NCBI GenBank assembly: GCA_032622095.1
Contig: CP136061.1
Span: 37,269,797 to 37,333,796 of the forward strand
Direction of reading: 5' to 3'
Length of the DNA stretch: 64,000 bases
From: Siphonodentalium dalli
Taxonomy: Eukaryota > Mollusca > Scaphopoda > Gadilida > Siphonodentaliidae
This document shows, piece after piece, positions 53,076 to 64,000 of this stretch. Below the pieces are notes generated by a model. The model did not search any database. It was not told the DNA's origin and was given only the letters and a program-made list of their open reading frames with translations. Position 1 is the stretch's first letter. Every line of letters starts with the position of its first letter. The position numbers and the translations under genes are program-made.

Positions 53076-53836
53076 CTACTCTAGTGATCCGAATAACCGT
53101 ACCCGTACGATTGTTAATTTTGGAGAAAAAATCCACTTCCTACGATTCTTATTCAAGCCCCTACGATTATTTAATTTTGATCACCCATACTCCATGAATG
53201 ATCGCATTATTCGTAGTTTTTAATCAAATGGCATGCATGAAACGGAATACGTTCAAAGAATTCGCGCAACCGTCTGGCATCGCAATATAATCAATGATTT
53301 GATCCATGGGAAGTAACTCCATCCTCGCACGTGTCGCTATTTTGCAATTCGTGCGACCCTATTGCAATAGACAGACCCCCCTCTGCGGGTATTGTTTATC
53401 GTTCAGTGAGGCGAACAAAGGTGACAACGCGTTATGTCTGTGTTTTTTTTTACAATTGACGCGTTATTAACTAAGAAGTTAATCAACGTCTGGGGCTCAC
53501 GTTTGAAAGTTTCTTTAATTAGAACACAATTGAGTAGTCGGTGGACCGATTCCGACCAAAGAAAATTCGTATAAAAGTGTTGACGCAGTGTTCTCTGTTC
53601 AAATCAATGACATTGAAAAGGTTCTGCAAGAACCAGACGTTGTCCGTGCTGGGTCGAGGAGTGTTTATTATAAGTTTTTGTTTGATAATTAAATCAGTGT
53701 TCTTCAATGATCTCCTTTTTCATTGACATTTCCACCCCCTACTATTATTCCGACCCCTACTATTATTAAAATTTGGCAAATTTTCCACCCCCTACTATTA
53801 TTCCGACCCCTACTATTATTCGGATCACTAGAGTAG
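53076..53836. mobile_element. Inverted-repeat element CTACTCTAGTGATCCGAATAA
   Basis: There are perfect 21-bp inverted ends, and a possible 3-bp GAA duplication outside. The right arm is built of repeated cccctactattattccga blocks; the left arm has diverged versions (cccctacgattattta). No coding is seen. Confidence 0.8.
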
Positions 53837-54082
53837 GAATCAAGTAGACTTTATTGAGGACAGTCTGAACTTAAACCTTTACATTACGGCAAGTGCATAT
53901 AAGGTACAGAAACAGTCAAGGTAAACTTGCCGATTTTATTGTACAGGAAAATGAATTCGGAGACTGTCTAAGACCTCTATATCACTAGTTTTATTAAGCG
54001 TGATCTCCTAAAGACATCAAAGTCTCATCTAATTTCAACCACAGGGACATTTGTTTACAATGATCCTGAATGTATTTACTGG

Positions 54083-54447
54083 TACCCTGCTGGACAAAAC
54101 AAGTGTCCACTTAACTGCGGTGCGGTTAGTGTTGCCACCGCGGCCGAAATGCAACTACACCGTGGCTCCACCGGCTAACTACAGTTGGGCCACGGTGTAA
54201 TTGCCATTCTGCATGGTGTAGTTGCCACGGTGTACTTTCATCAAACTGAAAAAAGACAATACAAACCAGAAATCTAACCACGGTGTACATGCCATTCGAA
54301 TGCGAGGGTAGTTGCCTTTCGGCCATTTGGTCGCAGTGTACTTGTCGTTCGGCCACGGTGCTCAACTGCAGTTACAAACTCTGACACCGCGGCCGAACGG
54401 CAAATACACCGCGGTGCCAATGGACACTTGTTTTGTCCAGCGGGGTA
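54083..54447. mobile_element. Foldback element CCCTGCTGGACAAAACAAG with GC-rich subrepeats
   Basis: The ends are CCCTGCTGGACAAAACAAG and complement, between TA dinucleotides. The arms contain accgcggccgaa and ccacggtgtagttgcc subrepeats in both orientations (period roughly 20-25 bp). It is GC-rich relative to its surroundings. The open frames at 54126-54569 are derived from it. Confidence 0.85.
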
Positions 54448-55375
54448 TGTCTCTCGCAGACATTCATTTTTTTCTGTCTTTGGTGGCAACAATCTGTGAT
54501 TCTTGGCGATTCGCTGTGACAAACAGTAGTTATGTGTGTTCAATAAAAATTCTCTCCACCCCTAATTGAGGCAACATTGCTGCAAATCCGATGTTGGCGA
54601 TTAGCAATTTAGTGGACCGATTGAGGGAAATGAGGTTGTTTCATCTTTGTGGTATTGTAGATCTTGGTAATAGATCTCGGTACACGTTATTGCGAACACC
54701 CAAGAACGCGAATTCAAGTACGGCCAGTGTATGTGAATGAGTCATCGAGTGTCGCGATTCAGCGATTGGCGTCAACGACGAGGAGTGTCGCGAAATTAGG
54801 GAAGGGCACTGAAAATATGACGCGAAATGTGAGATTATTGAAATATAGTAACCTGTTATAACTTATAACAAAGTTGTTCTGGAATCCTGTGTCAAAATAG
54901 ACCGTGTATTCAATACTATTTGTAATAAAGAGGTTTTTATGGGCGATTATAATTGCACAAACAAAATGTGATTCCAGGTGGCGCTGTTGAATGCAAGAGA
55001 AGACAACTCTACATTCCTTACAAGAAAAGGAAGATGAAAGCATCAAACGATGAGATGTATAAAACACGTGATGCGTTTAATTCGCAATCGCACCGCAGCT
55101 TGCAAAGGAAAACATCAGTTCAATTGATATCAATAAATTCATTTGATGTTATGGTAACACCATTTATATATTTAAACCTAGGTTACGTTAATTTATATAT
55201 GCCTACAATTAATATGATTACGTCAGTACGTATGGACAACCCAAAAACACGTACGTCCATCTATAAAATGAAAAATGTATGTTTCATAGGAGTGCCTGTA
55301 TTTCTGGCCAACTTGGGATATATACGATCACGCCAGTACGTATGGACCGTAGGACGGCGACATGTCACTCTCTGT
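54448..55375. other. No recognised gene
   Basis: The open frames at 54664-54861 and 54953-55390 have no known domain. The latter runs into the FB1 copy at its end. Confidence 0.4.
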
Positions 55376-55930
55376 CCAAAGGTTCGCTAATCCCAAGGTT
55401 CATTATACCGAAGTTTCGCCATTCCCAAGGTTCTCTATATTCCTTGATATTCAGAAGGTTTTTATAACTTTTATTTTGAAGTTTCATTCTATATTCTAAA
55501 GTTTTGAGAGGTTTCTTTATCATAAGACTCTTTTTATGAAGGAAATAACTTAAAGGTACTCAATCCGATAAGACGCTGCTAAATTACTCCTTCCTTGGTT
55601 TCGGTGGGGAAAAAAGATTTGATTAGTGTCGAGGAACCCACCCATCAAAGCTCAGAGTAATTAGATATCGATCTTTGCAGTTTGCTATTTTTATTGTTTC
55701 TGGGCCTGATCGTGCCAGAAGGACGAGGTCAAATGGGCGGTCTTCCAGATAAAGATGGATAACTGTAAAATCGTGGTAATAATAACTACTTGGTATTAGA
55801 GTTGTCCATCTTTTCTGGTTAAATACGCCCAGAATAGCAAACCTTCAGAATAGCGAACCTTCGATGTCTGAATAAGAACCTTTGGAATAGCGAATATGGA
55901 ACCTTCGAAATAATGAACGCGATCCTGTAT
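55376..55930. mobile_element. Foldback FB1, damaged second copy
   Basis: The left arm has aaggttcgctaatccc and aaggttcattataccg units. Then comes an interior identical in order to FB1 (catgaaggaaataactt-type words, inverted). The right arm has gttaaatacgcccagaatag and accttc-ggaatagcga units. A TTAA element occupies 55550 to about 55795. Confidence 0.8.
55550..55795. mobile_element. MITE AGGTACTCAATCCGA, right-truncated, nested in FB1 copy 2
   Basis: TTAA then AGGTACTCAATCCGATAAG. The interior matches 14172-14644 and 56444-56890 (gaggaacccacc, caaagctca, agatggataa). The right terminus is missing. Confidence 0.8.
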
Positions 55931-56443
55931 GAAGAGCCCATGACACGTCCATCAATAAATGTATACATGTTTCATGGGACTGTTTATATATACATATATA
56001 AGACTGGAGTAAAGTTGAGACCAACATGTCTTTGTTAATTTTGGTGCCCAGATTTCAACGAAATTTGGTGTGGTGACTCAGGGTGCGCTGGCAGAGTGTA
56101 TAATGGCGTTAGTTTTTCTAAATTTTGATTTAAACAAATTTAAATGAATACAAAAAATATGAACATATGTGAATATTCAGGTACAAATAAACCTATTTGC
56201 ATGAGAATATGTTGCAGCACCAGATATAGAGGTATGTGGGCCCAGTTAGACATGGGTCAGAGTGAGATATTGCCTCTAACATTTCTCTAATTTCCAGACC
56301 AATATCCACGGCGCCAGTCAAGCGATATTAGCCATATAGCACATTTTACTATATTTCTTCAAAATGCAATCATCAGGTGAAGGTTGAATCTGGCCAAGCG
56401 ACCAATTTTCAAGGAAAATTATTTTAATTTAATTTTTGCAATT

Positions 56444-56890
56444 TTAAAGGTACTCAATCCAAATTAACCCTCGCAGATTATTATTTCCTTGACTTCGGAG
56501 GTGAAAAATATTTGATTCAAGTGGAGGAACCCACAACATCAAAGCTCATAGTGATCAGATACCGATTTTTAAAATCTATCATTTAAATTTTTTAGTGGCC
56601 CAGCAAACAGCAGACGAGAATACTTTTTCTGACCAAATTGCAGATGAAGATGGATAATTCTAAAATCAACTGTTTTTTTGTGTGTGTGTCAGATGTTTGA
56701 CAAATCAGCAATATTCGTTGAGCAAAAAGTTGATAAATTACAAGTTTTTGTCAGTTTTATGCTATAATTGACTGCAGTTTTTTTTGGAGCAATTAATCGA
56801 TTCTGTCAACTGAAGCGGCATTTCAAAAAATCTTCTTGTTGTTGGAATCTGATGATATGGGGACTATTGATTCGGATTGAGGACCTTTAA
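56444..56890. mobile_element. TTAA MITE AGGTACTCAATCC, copy 3
   Basis: TTAA on both sides; the ends are AGGTACTCAATCC and GGATTGAGGACCT. It is inverted relative to 14172-14644 in its interior (gatgatatggggacta near the right end). Confidence 0.88.
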
Positions 56891-58296
56891 GGGAAAAATA
56901 TCTTTATTGGATAAATTTACATATAATACTGAATACATTTTTATGAAAAAACGGGTTACGTGGATGGGGCACAATGACTCAATGAGACATAATTTATGGC
57001 CTGTGGTAGGATCCAACTTTAGTAGATGATAGGCACTTCAAAAATGAATGAGATAATTTGCCAAATGACTATTGTTTTGGGGCTGGAGTGGATAAATATT
57101 TTAGATCAAACAAACTGATGTCATTGTGCAATAGTGATATGTTTGGTGCATTTCCTATATGGTTACTACTTAGGGGTGACCCCTTCTGTGAAGTAGATGA
57201 TAAGAAACAAGTATTAAGGGTGGTCCCAGCTCGAGATTGCATGCTTGTTCGTGACTTTGTGTGCTTTTATCGTACTCTCAGATGTCTAATCATTGTGATG
57301 GTCAACAATAGTGATAGCGGAGACCTATCTTAGACTGAAATTAACAATATTGATGGAAATTTAATTCTATTTAATTCTATTTCAATTTAATTCTATATAT
57401 GTCTCTTTGCCAAAAAACTTAATGATCGTTGAGAATTTTATCTAAAATTACTAATCATGCGACACATGCTGACACTATTGGTTAATAGGCATTTAATAAT
57501 TGCCCGGGAGGAATGGCATTATTCTTGACAGGCATAGATACATAGATGTTCATGGCATGGTCTGAGAAAATGCTACTAGATTAAACATTTATATGATTGC
57601 CTCATTACTACATTAGTCATGTACATGTATAACTAGAAGGTCGTGACAGTTCAACTAAGTTGGCCTGGAATTATTATGTTTAGCATACATAGTATTCCAA
57701 TCCCAATGTGTCAAGTCGACAATAGCAAGTACGCAGGGCTATATTTAATAATTTTTCCACAAATAGCCACTAGTTAATATATATATATATGCTAGCCATG
57801 CTGATCAAGCTCTCGCTTTATGCTTAAGGTTTAAATCGAGAACACAGTGTTAAAATCATGAATTATTTAATATGTGAGAATGCTAAAACTAATCACCATG
57901 CAATATAATTATTAAATTTAACTTGATGTGTTCATCACAGGAAACAGAATTCATACACACAGATGGAAAGTTGGCCCGGAAGCATATCCTCTCACCAGTC
58001 ACTGCATGAACTATGCAGTGTGCCGAGACCAAGTGGGATTGGGAGATGTTCTTCTTTTCCTTCACTCAACACGAAGATAAATGACTCACTTTGTTAGTCA
58101 CCAATTCACTGGGCTTCACATGTTTGTTACATCTGTGTGTCGAGTCTGTCGACTGTAGATGGCTAGAATTATATTTTGACCTGAGTCACATTCACAGTGA
58201 GTGGGTGAGGTTGACGTCGTTGATAACTAAATTTAGTAATCTGTAATCACTAAATTGACTAATACAATCCTAATATTATTAGATTAGTAAGCCACA
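56891..58296. other. No recognised feature
   Basis: The 91-codon frame at 57058-57333 has no recognisable domain. The sequence looks unique. Confidence 0.4.
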
Positions 58297-59466
58297 TGAA
58301 CGCTTTCACCGATTACTGCGTCCACAAGTTCCAGCTACGCGCTACATTCAACGGTTCATGACTGAACTATACTGTGTATAGTAAATCAGTCAGCTCTAAA
58401 ATGTCCATTTTCTGATTTCCTTGACCCAAGTTGAGGTTTGACATGACAGTGTTAGATATTAACAATTAAATTTACTATTTAGAGAAGTAGTTAGTAGATT
58501 GAACGATTTGACGCTTGCAGTTGAAACTCTAAGTCTAACCACTAAACCAGTCCAGGTGAAAACAGACTTAAAATTGAACAATAACAGAACAAGTCAAATC
58601 GCCGTGGTGAGCAGTCTGCACAGACCAGTCCACATTCCATTCCAGTGACCTTCATTTTCATATTGTTTTCAGTCACAGATTCGTCATTGAGTTTCTTTCC
58701 GACTGACTGATTTTCACTTTGAACACAGTTCACTTCAACTTCAAAACAACTTAACAAGTTGTTGTTGTTGACATGTTGTTGTTATTCTTATTCTTCTTTT
58801 GACTGCTTTGACTCTAAAGTCATTCCAGTAATTGGCTCGTAGTGCTATCTTCGCTTGTGCGTTCTTGTTTGTTCTCAACGCTGAACGCTTTCACCGATTA
58901 CTGCGTCCACAAGTTCCAGCTACGCGCTACATTCAACGGTTCATGACTGAACTATACTGTGTATAGTAAATCAGTCAGCTCTAAAATGTCCATTTTCTGA
59001 TTTCCTTGACCCAAGTTGAGGTTTGACATGACAGTGTTAGATATTAACAATTAAATTTACTATTTAGAGAAGTAGTTAGTAGATTGAACGATTTGACGCT
59101 TGCAGTTGAAACTCTAAGTCTAACCACTAAACCAGTCCAGGTGAAAACAGACTTAAAATTGAACAATAACAGAACAAGTCAAATCGCCGTGGTGAGCAGT
59201 CTGCACAGACCAGTCCACATTCCATTCCAGTGACCTTCATTTTCATATTGTTTTCAGTCACAGATTCGTCATTGAGTTTCTTTCCGACTGACTGATTTTC
59301 ACTTTGAACACAGTTCACTTCAACTTCAAAACAACTTAACAAGTTGTTGTTGTTGACATGTTGTTGTTATTCTTATTCTTCTTTTGACTGCTTTGACTCT
59401 AAAGTCATTCCAGTAATTGGCTCGTAGTGCTATCTTCGCTTGTGCGTTCTTGTTTGTTCTCAACGC
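58297..59466. repeat. Perfect 585-bp tandem duplication
   Basis: Units 58297-58881 and 58882-59466 run from tgaacgctttcaccgatt to tgtttgttctcaacgc with no difference that I can see. The 71-codon minus-strand frames at 58542 and 59127 are identical copies without a recognised domain. Confidence 0.97.
58498..58549 (-). other. tRNA-like box A in each 585-bp unit (possible SINE relic)
   Basis: The minus strand has TGGTTTAGTGG (fits the TRGYNNARNNG box A) and, about 40 bp on, CGTTCAATC, a poor box B. The identical pair in the second unit is 585 bp further. No folded tRNA can be drawn. Confidence 0.25.
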
Positions 59467-59910
59467 TTACGTGCTGTTATACCGTTGTACACTTAAAATA
59501 CGAGCGATAACAATAACAAGGAATTCCATTTCAAATTTCGCAAACAAGAGAGCGCCACCATTTTGTAACGAAATTACGTCATCATTTCCAACGTTGCTAT
59601 GGCCTGCCAGGGGACGTAATATTCTAACTGTAACGGTACGGAATCTGGCGAGGTTTGCCGAATGCTATGCGCCCGCGTCAGCTAAATCCACATTAAGCAT
59701 TTAATTTTGAATAAGGTTGATTTTGTTTTTCAAATTTAATAGTGTTGCTATAGGGAGGCTGATCGAAGAAGCAAAATAAATTCGTTTTATTAATTTGACA
59801 ATTCTATTCCAACATGGCGGCCACCATAGGGCCCCATAGGTCTGAATCGCCCGGATGTAAAAACAATTTTTTCATGTTGATAGGGTATAGAAATTACTGA
59901 CGTCACAACT
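59467..59910. promoter_or_regulatory. Promoter-like segment (weak)
   Basis: It is less AT-rich than its surroundings, with a CRE half-site (attacgtcatc, 59572), caacatggcggccaccat (59811, YY1-like) and TGACGTCA at 59898. No adjoining exon was identified, so it may be chance. Confidence 0.2.
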
Positions 59911-60084
59911 ATACTTGCGTCGCTTATGTTACTGTAAAACAACCCTTTGGGTTGTGAATATAGTAGGCCTACATGATATCACACTGTATTACGGCAGAAA
60001 GGGTCATGTTAATACGCTTTCAACTTTTCGGTGAACAGAGACAAAGACCAGTCTATCTCGCGAAATTCAACAACTGTCTCAATT

Positions 60085-60288
60085 TCTAGTTCATGGGAGT
60101 AAAAGTACATATTAATGAATGATTTTCGTCTCAAACTTGAAGTTGACATAACTGCCATCTAACCGTCGTCGATCGTTCATTGTTTTTGCGACTCCCGTGT
60201 CTGTTTATTTGCGCGCACTTCATCAAGTCAGTGTCTCTTGTTGAAAAGACTGGTTCCTGGTCGAAAGCGGCACATATCTGAAAACGTA
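60085..60288 (+). repeat. Inverted repeat, left arm (partner 62811-63014)
   Basis: tctagttcatgg, gtaaaagtacat, aatgaatgattttcgtctc, gtttttgcgactc and gactggttcctggtcgaaag reappear in reverse complement at 62811-63014. Confidence 0.88.
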
Positions 60289-60303
60289 CACGAAGTAACG
60301 CTG

Positions 60304-60643
60304 AAGGGGTCACTCTGCATGACCAAAAAAGTGCTGAAAGGTACACAGGTTTTGAAAATGTGCTGAAGGGTATACATGTTTTGAAATCTCGTTCTAAATG
60401 ACGTTAAGTTTTCGATTCTGTCATGATTTATGTAACAGAAATGTTGTCACGTTACGTTCCAATGAAAAATAAAATGAACTGAAAACAAACTGCAGATGGC
60501 GCCAGACTTTCAGAAACATAGTTAAAGTAATTGCGTCAGTGCCGATCACAAACCCTGCATGTCATGTGTATCCGTCAGCAAATTTTCAAACCTGTGTACC
60601 CTTCAGCACTGTTTTGATGAGTTTGATGAGAGTGACCCCCTTT
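60304..60643. mobile_element. MITE with AAGGGGGTCACTCT termini
   Basis: The ends are AAGGGGTCACTCTGCAT and AGAGTGACCCCCTTT. The inverted match runs about 80 bp (gtgctgaaaggtacacaggt against its complement). Confidence 0.75.
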
Positions 60644-60650
60644 ATATAGC

Positions 60651-61706
60651 CAGGGATGTGGCTAGAGGGTCTCCGTTGGGGGTGTCAACCTTGGGAAATT
60701 CCAACTGCACCCCCCCCCCCCCCCCCTTGAGTCGGAATCACACCAACACAACTTTTTTCATAATTCCAGTTGCACCCCCCCCTTGTACCTCATGCTCAGG
60801 CCTAATTTCCTATATATTCATAAGCCATGCTTCTATGTTCCCAGTATGAGAACATTAAAATATTTTAACCTGAAAATTACCCCCAAAAAAAACAACTAGT
60901 GGTCTAATTCCAGACAAATGCACACAGCTACCGTCAACAGACCAGGAAACACCAGGCCGACCATGGTTGTTCGGCCCGGTGTGAGAAAATTTTGAAAACT
61001 ATACAAGAAAATCGCAAATCCTAGCATCTAGACTGGCCTCAACTGAAGCTTTCCTAGTGTTGGAAAGTTCAAACCTCATGCCCCCCCCTCAGGTTGGAAA
61101 ATTCTTCAACTGATGACCATTTATGTCTACAAGTTTGACCAAATGTAGTAAAATATTGTTTTGCTAAACTAATTAGCAGTTTTGTATATTAGCCATGTGG
61201 ATGGGGCAATGACACACTGGGCCGACCATGGTTCGGCCCGGTGTGCGAACATTTTTTAATCTGAACAAGAAAATCGCAAAATCCTAACATCTAGACTAGC
61301 CTCAAGCCTTCCTACTGTTGGAAATTTCAAACCCTACACCCCCACTTAGGTTGGAAAATTTCCAACTGATGACAATTCCAATGTCAATGTTGACCAATTG
61401 TATGAAAATATTGTTTTCTTAAATTAACTAGAAGTTTTTGACTGGCCACGGGGGAGGGACCAGGACACAAGCTTTCCAAGTGTTGGAAATTTCCAACCTG
61501 TCACCCCCCTAAGGTTGGAAAATTTCCAACTGATGACCATTTCTGTCAAAAATTTTGACCAAAAATAGGAACATATGCAAATATTGGTCGAAAAACAATA
61601 AATTCCCCCCAATAAATTGTTTTTACCTGAAATTAGGAATTTCCAACTATTGAAAATATAGCTCTCTGCTGGGGTGGTGAGACACCCCCCTCTAGCCACA
61701 TCCCTG
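60651..61706. mobile_element. hAT MITE with 8-bp duplication TATATAGC
   Basis: TATATAGC lies on both sides (60643-60650, 61707-61714). The ends are CAGGGATGTGGCTAGAGGG and complement, 1056 bp. Inside are two full and one partial copy of a 265-bp unit (gccgaccatggttcggcccg, gttggaaatttcaaac). A C run at 60711-60726 is present. No transposase. Confidence 0.95.
60956..61600. repeat. 265-bp internal repeats of the hAT MITE
   Basis: The marker gccgaccatgg is at 60956 and 61221, and gttggaaa at 61059, 61317 and 61482. Confidence 0.85.
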
Positions 61707-61714
61707 TATATAGC

Positions 61715-62810
61715 TATAGTAACCTGACCTCTCCAGTTGCATTATGTCCACAAAACTTCTGATGTAGTCCCTTTATGCTCCAGATGCATGGAGAATAAGT
61801 TAAAAATTGGTTGTCACGAGAAAATAACATCAATAAATTTACTGACCATTGTGATTCAAGTTGGTGCTACCATAATTAAGCGCACGTTGATTAAGCCTTA
61901 AGTGTTTAGAATTCAGGACATATGACAAACCATGCATGGATGGGGCGGGGTGCGGGACAAAATGCGGGAGAGCATGGGATGGCCGTTATCTCGAAGAATA
62001 TAGCACAATGAGCGCTCGTTTTTCGAAAATTCGATATTTGCACCAACAAATATATGACCCCCGCAACTTACTGGACACCAGGTGTTTTATTTTTCGACCA
62101 ACAACTGACTTACCTTAAAATTTTCGAAATCAAGGCTGCAGGACAGCTGTACAATTGCTTTTCAACAGCTATGCCGAAAGGAAAATTTGGTACCGTACCG
62201 GTACTAAACTGAAGCTCAGCATCTATCGCACAACAGAAATGGATTTATTCGAACGAAGCGGCTGTTTTTATTTTTATATTTTATTAATATTTTGCATAAA
62301 AAGTAAATAAATAAAATATGAGACAGATTATTTCCTAACATCAACATTTAAATCAGCGCCAAAGGTTTCAAAACCCAACAAATCATTATAACCACAAAAG
62401 AAAAGAGGACAAATCATTAAAACCCCAACAGAAAAGAGGATAGATTATAAGCGGCAAACGATTGAACTATGGGGTTATTGACACCTCGTGCACGTTCCCC
62501 TGGAAACAATAACCGTCGGCAGATCGAGATGCTCCCAGATGACCTACTAATACGGATTTCCTATATAGAATACCCATCGATCTTGGCCATTGCCGCTCCC
62601 CTTGGATAATAATACAATATGACAGTCTGTTCTATTTATTGCTAAATAAGCCATGCACCCATGTGAATTTATATATTAATAATAAATAAATAATAAATTA
62701 AATCAATTGTTGGAGGACAGTAAGATTTTTTAATGGAACATCAGCCAACTAATCCAGGTCTTAAGAACCTCTTCCAGTGATAATAAGGCTCGAGCGGTCA
62801 GGTTACTAAA
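61715..62810. other. No recognised feature
   Basis: A GC-richer patch (gatggggcggggtgcgggac) lies near 61940. The 60-codon frame there has no domain. The rest is AT-rich. Confidence 0.4.
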
Positions 62811-63014
62811 TTGTCAGATTTTTGCAGCTTTCGACCAGGAACCAGTCTATACAGTAAGAGACATTTAGTGTGTGCAAATAAACGGACACGAGAGTCGCAA
62901 AAACAACGGCAGGCGACTTTTATATAGCAGTTATCATTCACTAAACAGATATATCAACTTTGAGACGAAAATCATTCATTAACATGTACTTTTACTTCCA
63001 TGAACTAGATATTT
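62811..63014 (-). repeat. Inverted repeat, right arm (partner 60085-60288)
   Basis: This is the reverse-complement match of the left arm with perhaps 15 percent divergence. The 2.5 kb between them holds a MITE and a hAT. Confidence 0.88.
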
Positions 63015-64000
63015 CGGTGGTATCCTGTGTTAACAGCATATGCCACATTATCACACGGCCACAATTTATTGTTCCATAAATTATATCAAAATAAAAATCA
63101 GCTCGTGACAATTGCCATCATTGCACATGATTGAGGGGGGCACAACTTTATTCTAACTCACATTATCTATCTCGGGGCGCCCGGTAAACCCAATTGTGTT
63201 GAAACACAGAAACCTCAAACCTATAATCGAATCATTCAATCGATGAATAGTGACCTAATCTAGCATGTTGATATTACAATGCTTCGAAATATTCACGTTG
63301 CGTAATACAGCGAACGTTTTTTATGATATAAAGCCAACCGAATACCTAAAACGTAAAATAATACAACTTCGCACAATTCTAGCAAATATTTATACTGGTT
63401 GTTAGACAAAGAGCCGATTGTCTTAATATAAAGACCCTCGGGGCGACCACTACTATCCAGTACAAACAGCTTAATTTTTTTCTTTAGTGTCCGAAATAGG
63501 GTGTTTTATGCAGCGTTTTTTCGACAATTAGCCCATAGCGTTGTGATACAAATCTGTTGAGTAATTTTCGCTTTGATCATTTCCGAAATCATTGTCAATA
63601 TTTTCCTTTCGCGGTCTATTATAAGAAGTCACACAGGAGTAATATTTATTGCATCTGAGTGTTAAGATACGGTTTAGTTGCCTAGTTATCTGCAGTGATC
63701 TCCCTTTGTTCCGACCAGATGCCCGATGATAGCTTGCCATTGTCGGAATGGAATTATAAAGTCTGCCAAGTTTACAAGAGATTAGCACAAGGATAGAACG
63801 GGATCAACACCTGATAATCACTACAATGTCCCCATGATGAGTCAATTGTCCGAGTTGATCGTCCAACATGAACACCTGCTTCGTATCAACTTTCCATCAT
63901 CATAGATCGGTATAATGTAGACCACCGACCACGTGTTCAGAATCAGAATTTAGGAAAAAAATCACAAATTCACACGTGCGTTAAAGATGACGGTCCGATT
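63015..64000. other. No recognised feature
   Basis: The 86-codon minus frame at 63528-63788 has no recognisable domain. No repeats were noticed. Confidence 0.4.

Noticed and set aside
54953-55390. 145-codon frame, basic N-terminus
   Set aside because: No recognisable domain, and its end lies in the FB1 foldback array. Not enough to call a gene.
58542-59342. Two identical 71-codon minus-strand proteins
   Set aside because: The identity is due to the 585-bp duplication. There is no domain and no splice or Kozak support.

Overview
The window is AT-rich animal nuclear DNA. It has long introns, canonical GT-AG splice junctions, LINE, hAT, Helitron and MITE elements, and no operons. The dispersed repeats (Helitrons ending CTAG with (CTGT)n near the 5' end, 'gggcgtaactctgg'-type repeats, 'gatggctcccatctagaggtcacc' repeats) resemble those of molluscs and other lophotrochozoans. 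That placement is an inference, not a demonstration.

Only one convincing host protein-coding gene is present. It lies on the minus strand between 47332 and 27413. Seven coding exons with matching splice phases join into a 987-nt reading frame (328 aa). The protein has two RWD-like (UBC-fold) segments followed by a C-terminal RING-H2 finger, so it is very probably a ubiquitin E3 ligase; I cannot give it a gene symbol. Its introns carry most of the mobile DNA between 27 and 47 kb. Both terminal coding exons carry local tandem duplications, one across the exon 1 donor and one from the end of the CDS into the 3' UTR.

Layout. 0.6-7.7 kb: a dead APE-type LINE split by a 3.4-kb DNA transposon. 8.0-11.2 kb: a CA microsatellite, three non-autonomous Helitrons abutting head to tail, and a fourth fragment. 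11-16 kb: diverged repeats and TTAA-flanked MITEs. 16.5-21 kb: two foldback elements whose arms are arrays of 16-bp units built on CTTCGGA, one with two further elements nested inside. 22-51 kb: about twenty copies of a 67-bp hairpin, mostly in pairs, carried by several MITE families with different termini. The same interval holds a 2.8-kb Helitron nested in one of these MITEs, a 54-bp minisatellite, and a hAT element that keeps the start of its transposase. 53-56 kb: more foldback and TTAA elements. 58.3-59.5 kb: a perfect 585-bp tandem duplication. 60-63 kb: a hAT element with a clean 8-bp target duplication, next to inverted repeats.

TTAA is the dominant target site: at least eight terminus families sit between TTAA copies (piggyBac-like). 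No complete transposase was found, so every element here looks non-autonomous or dead. No convincing tRNA, rRNA or CRISPR was seen. Most short open frames in the window are chance or repeat-derived.
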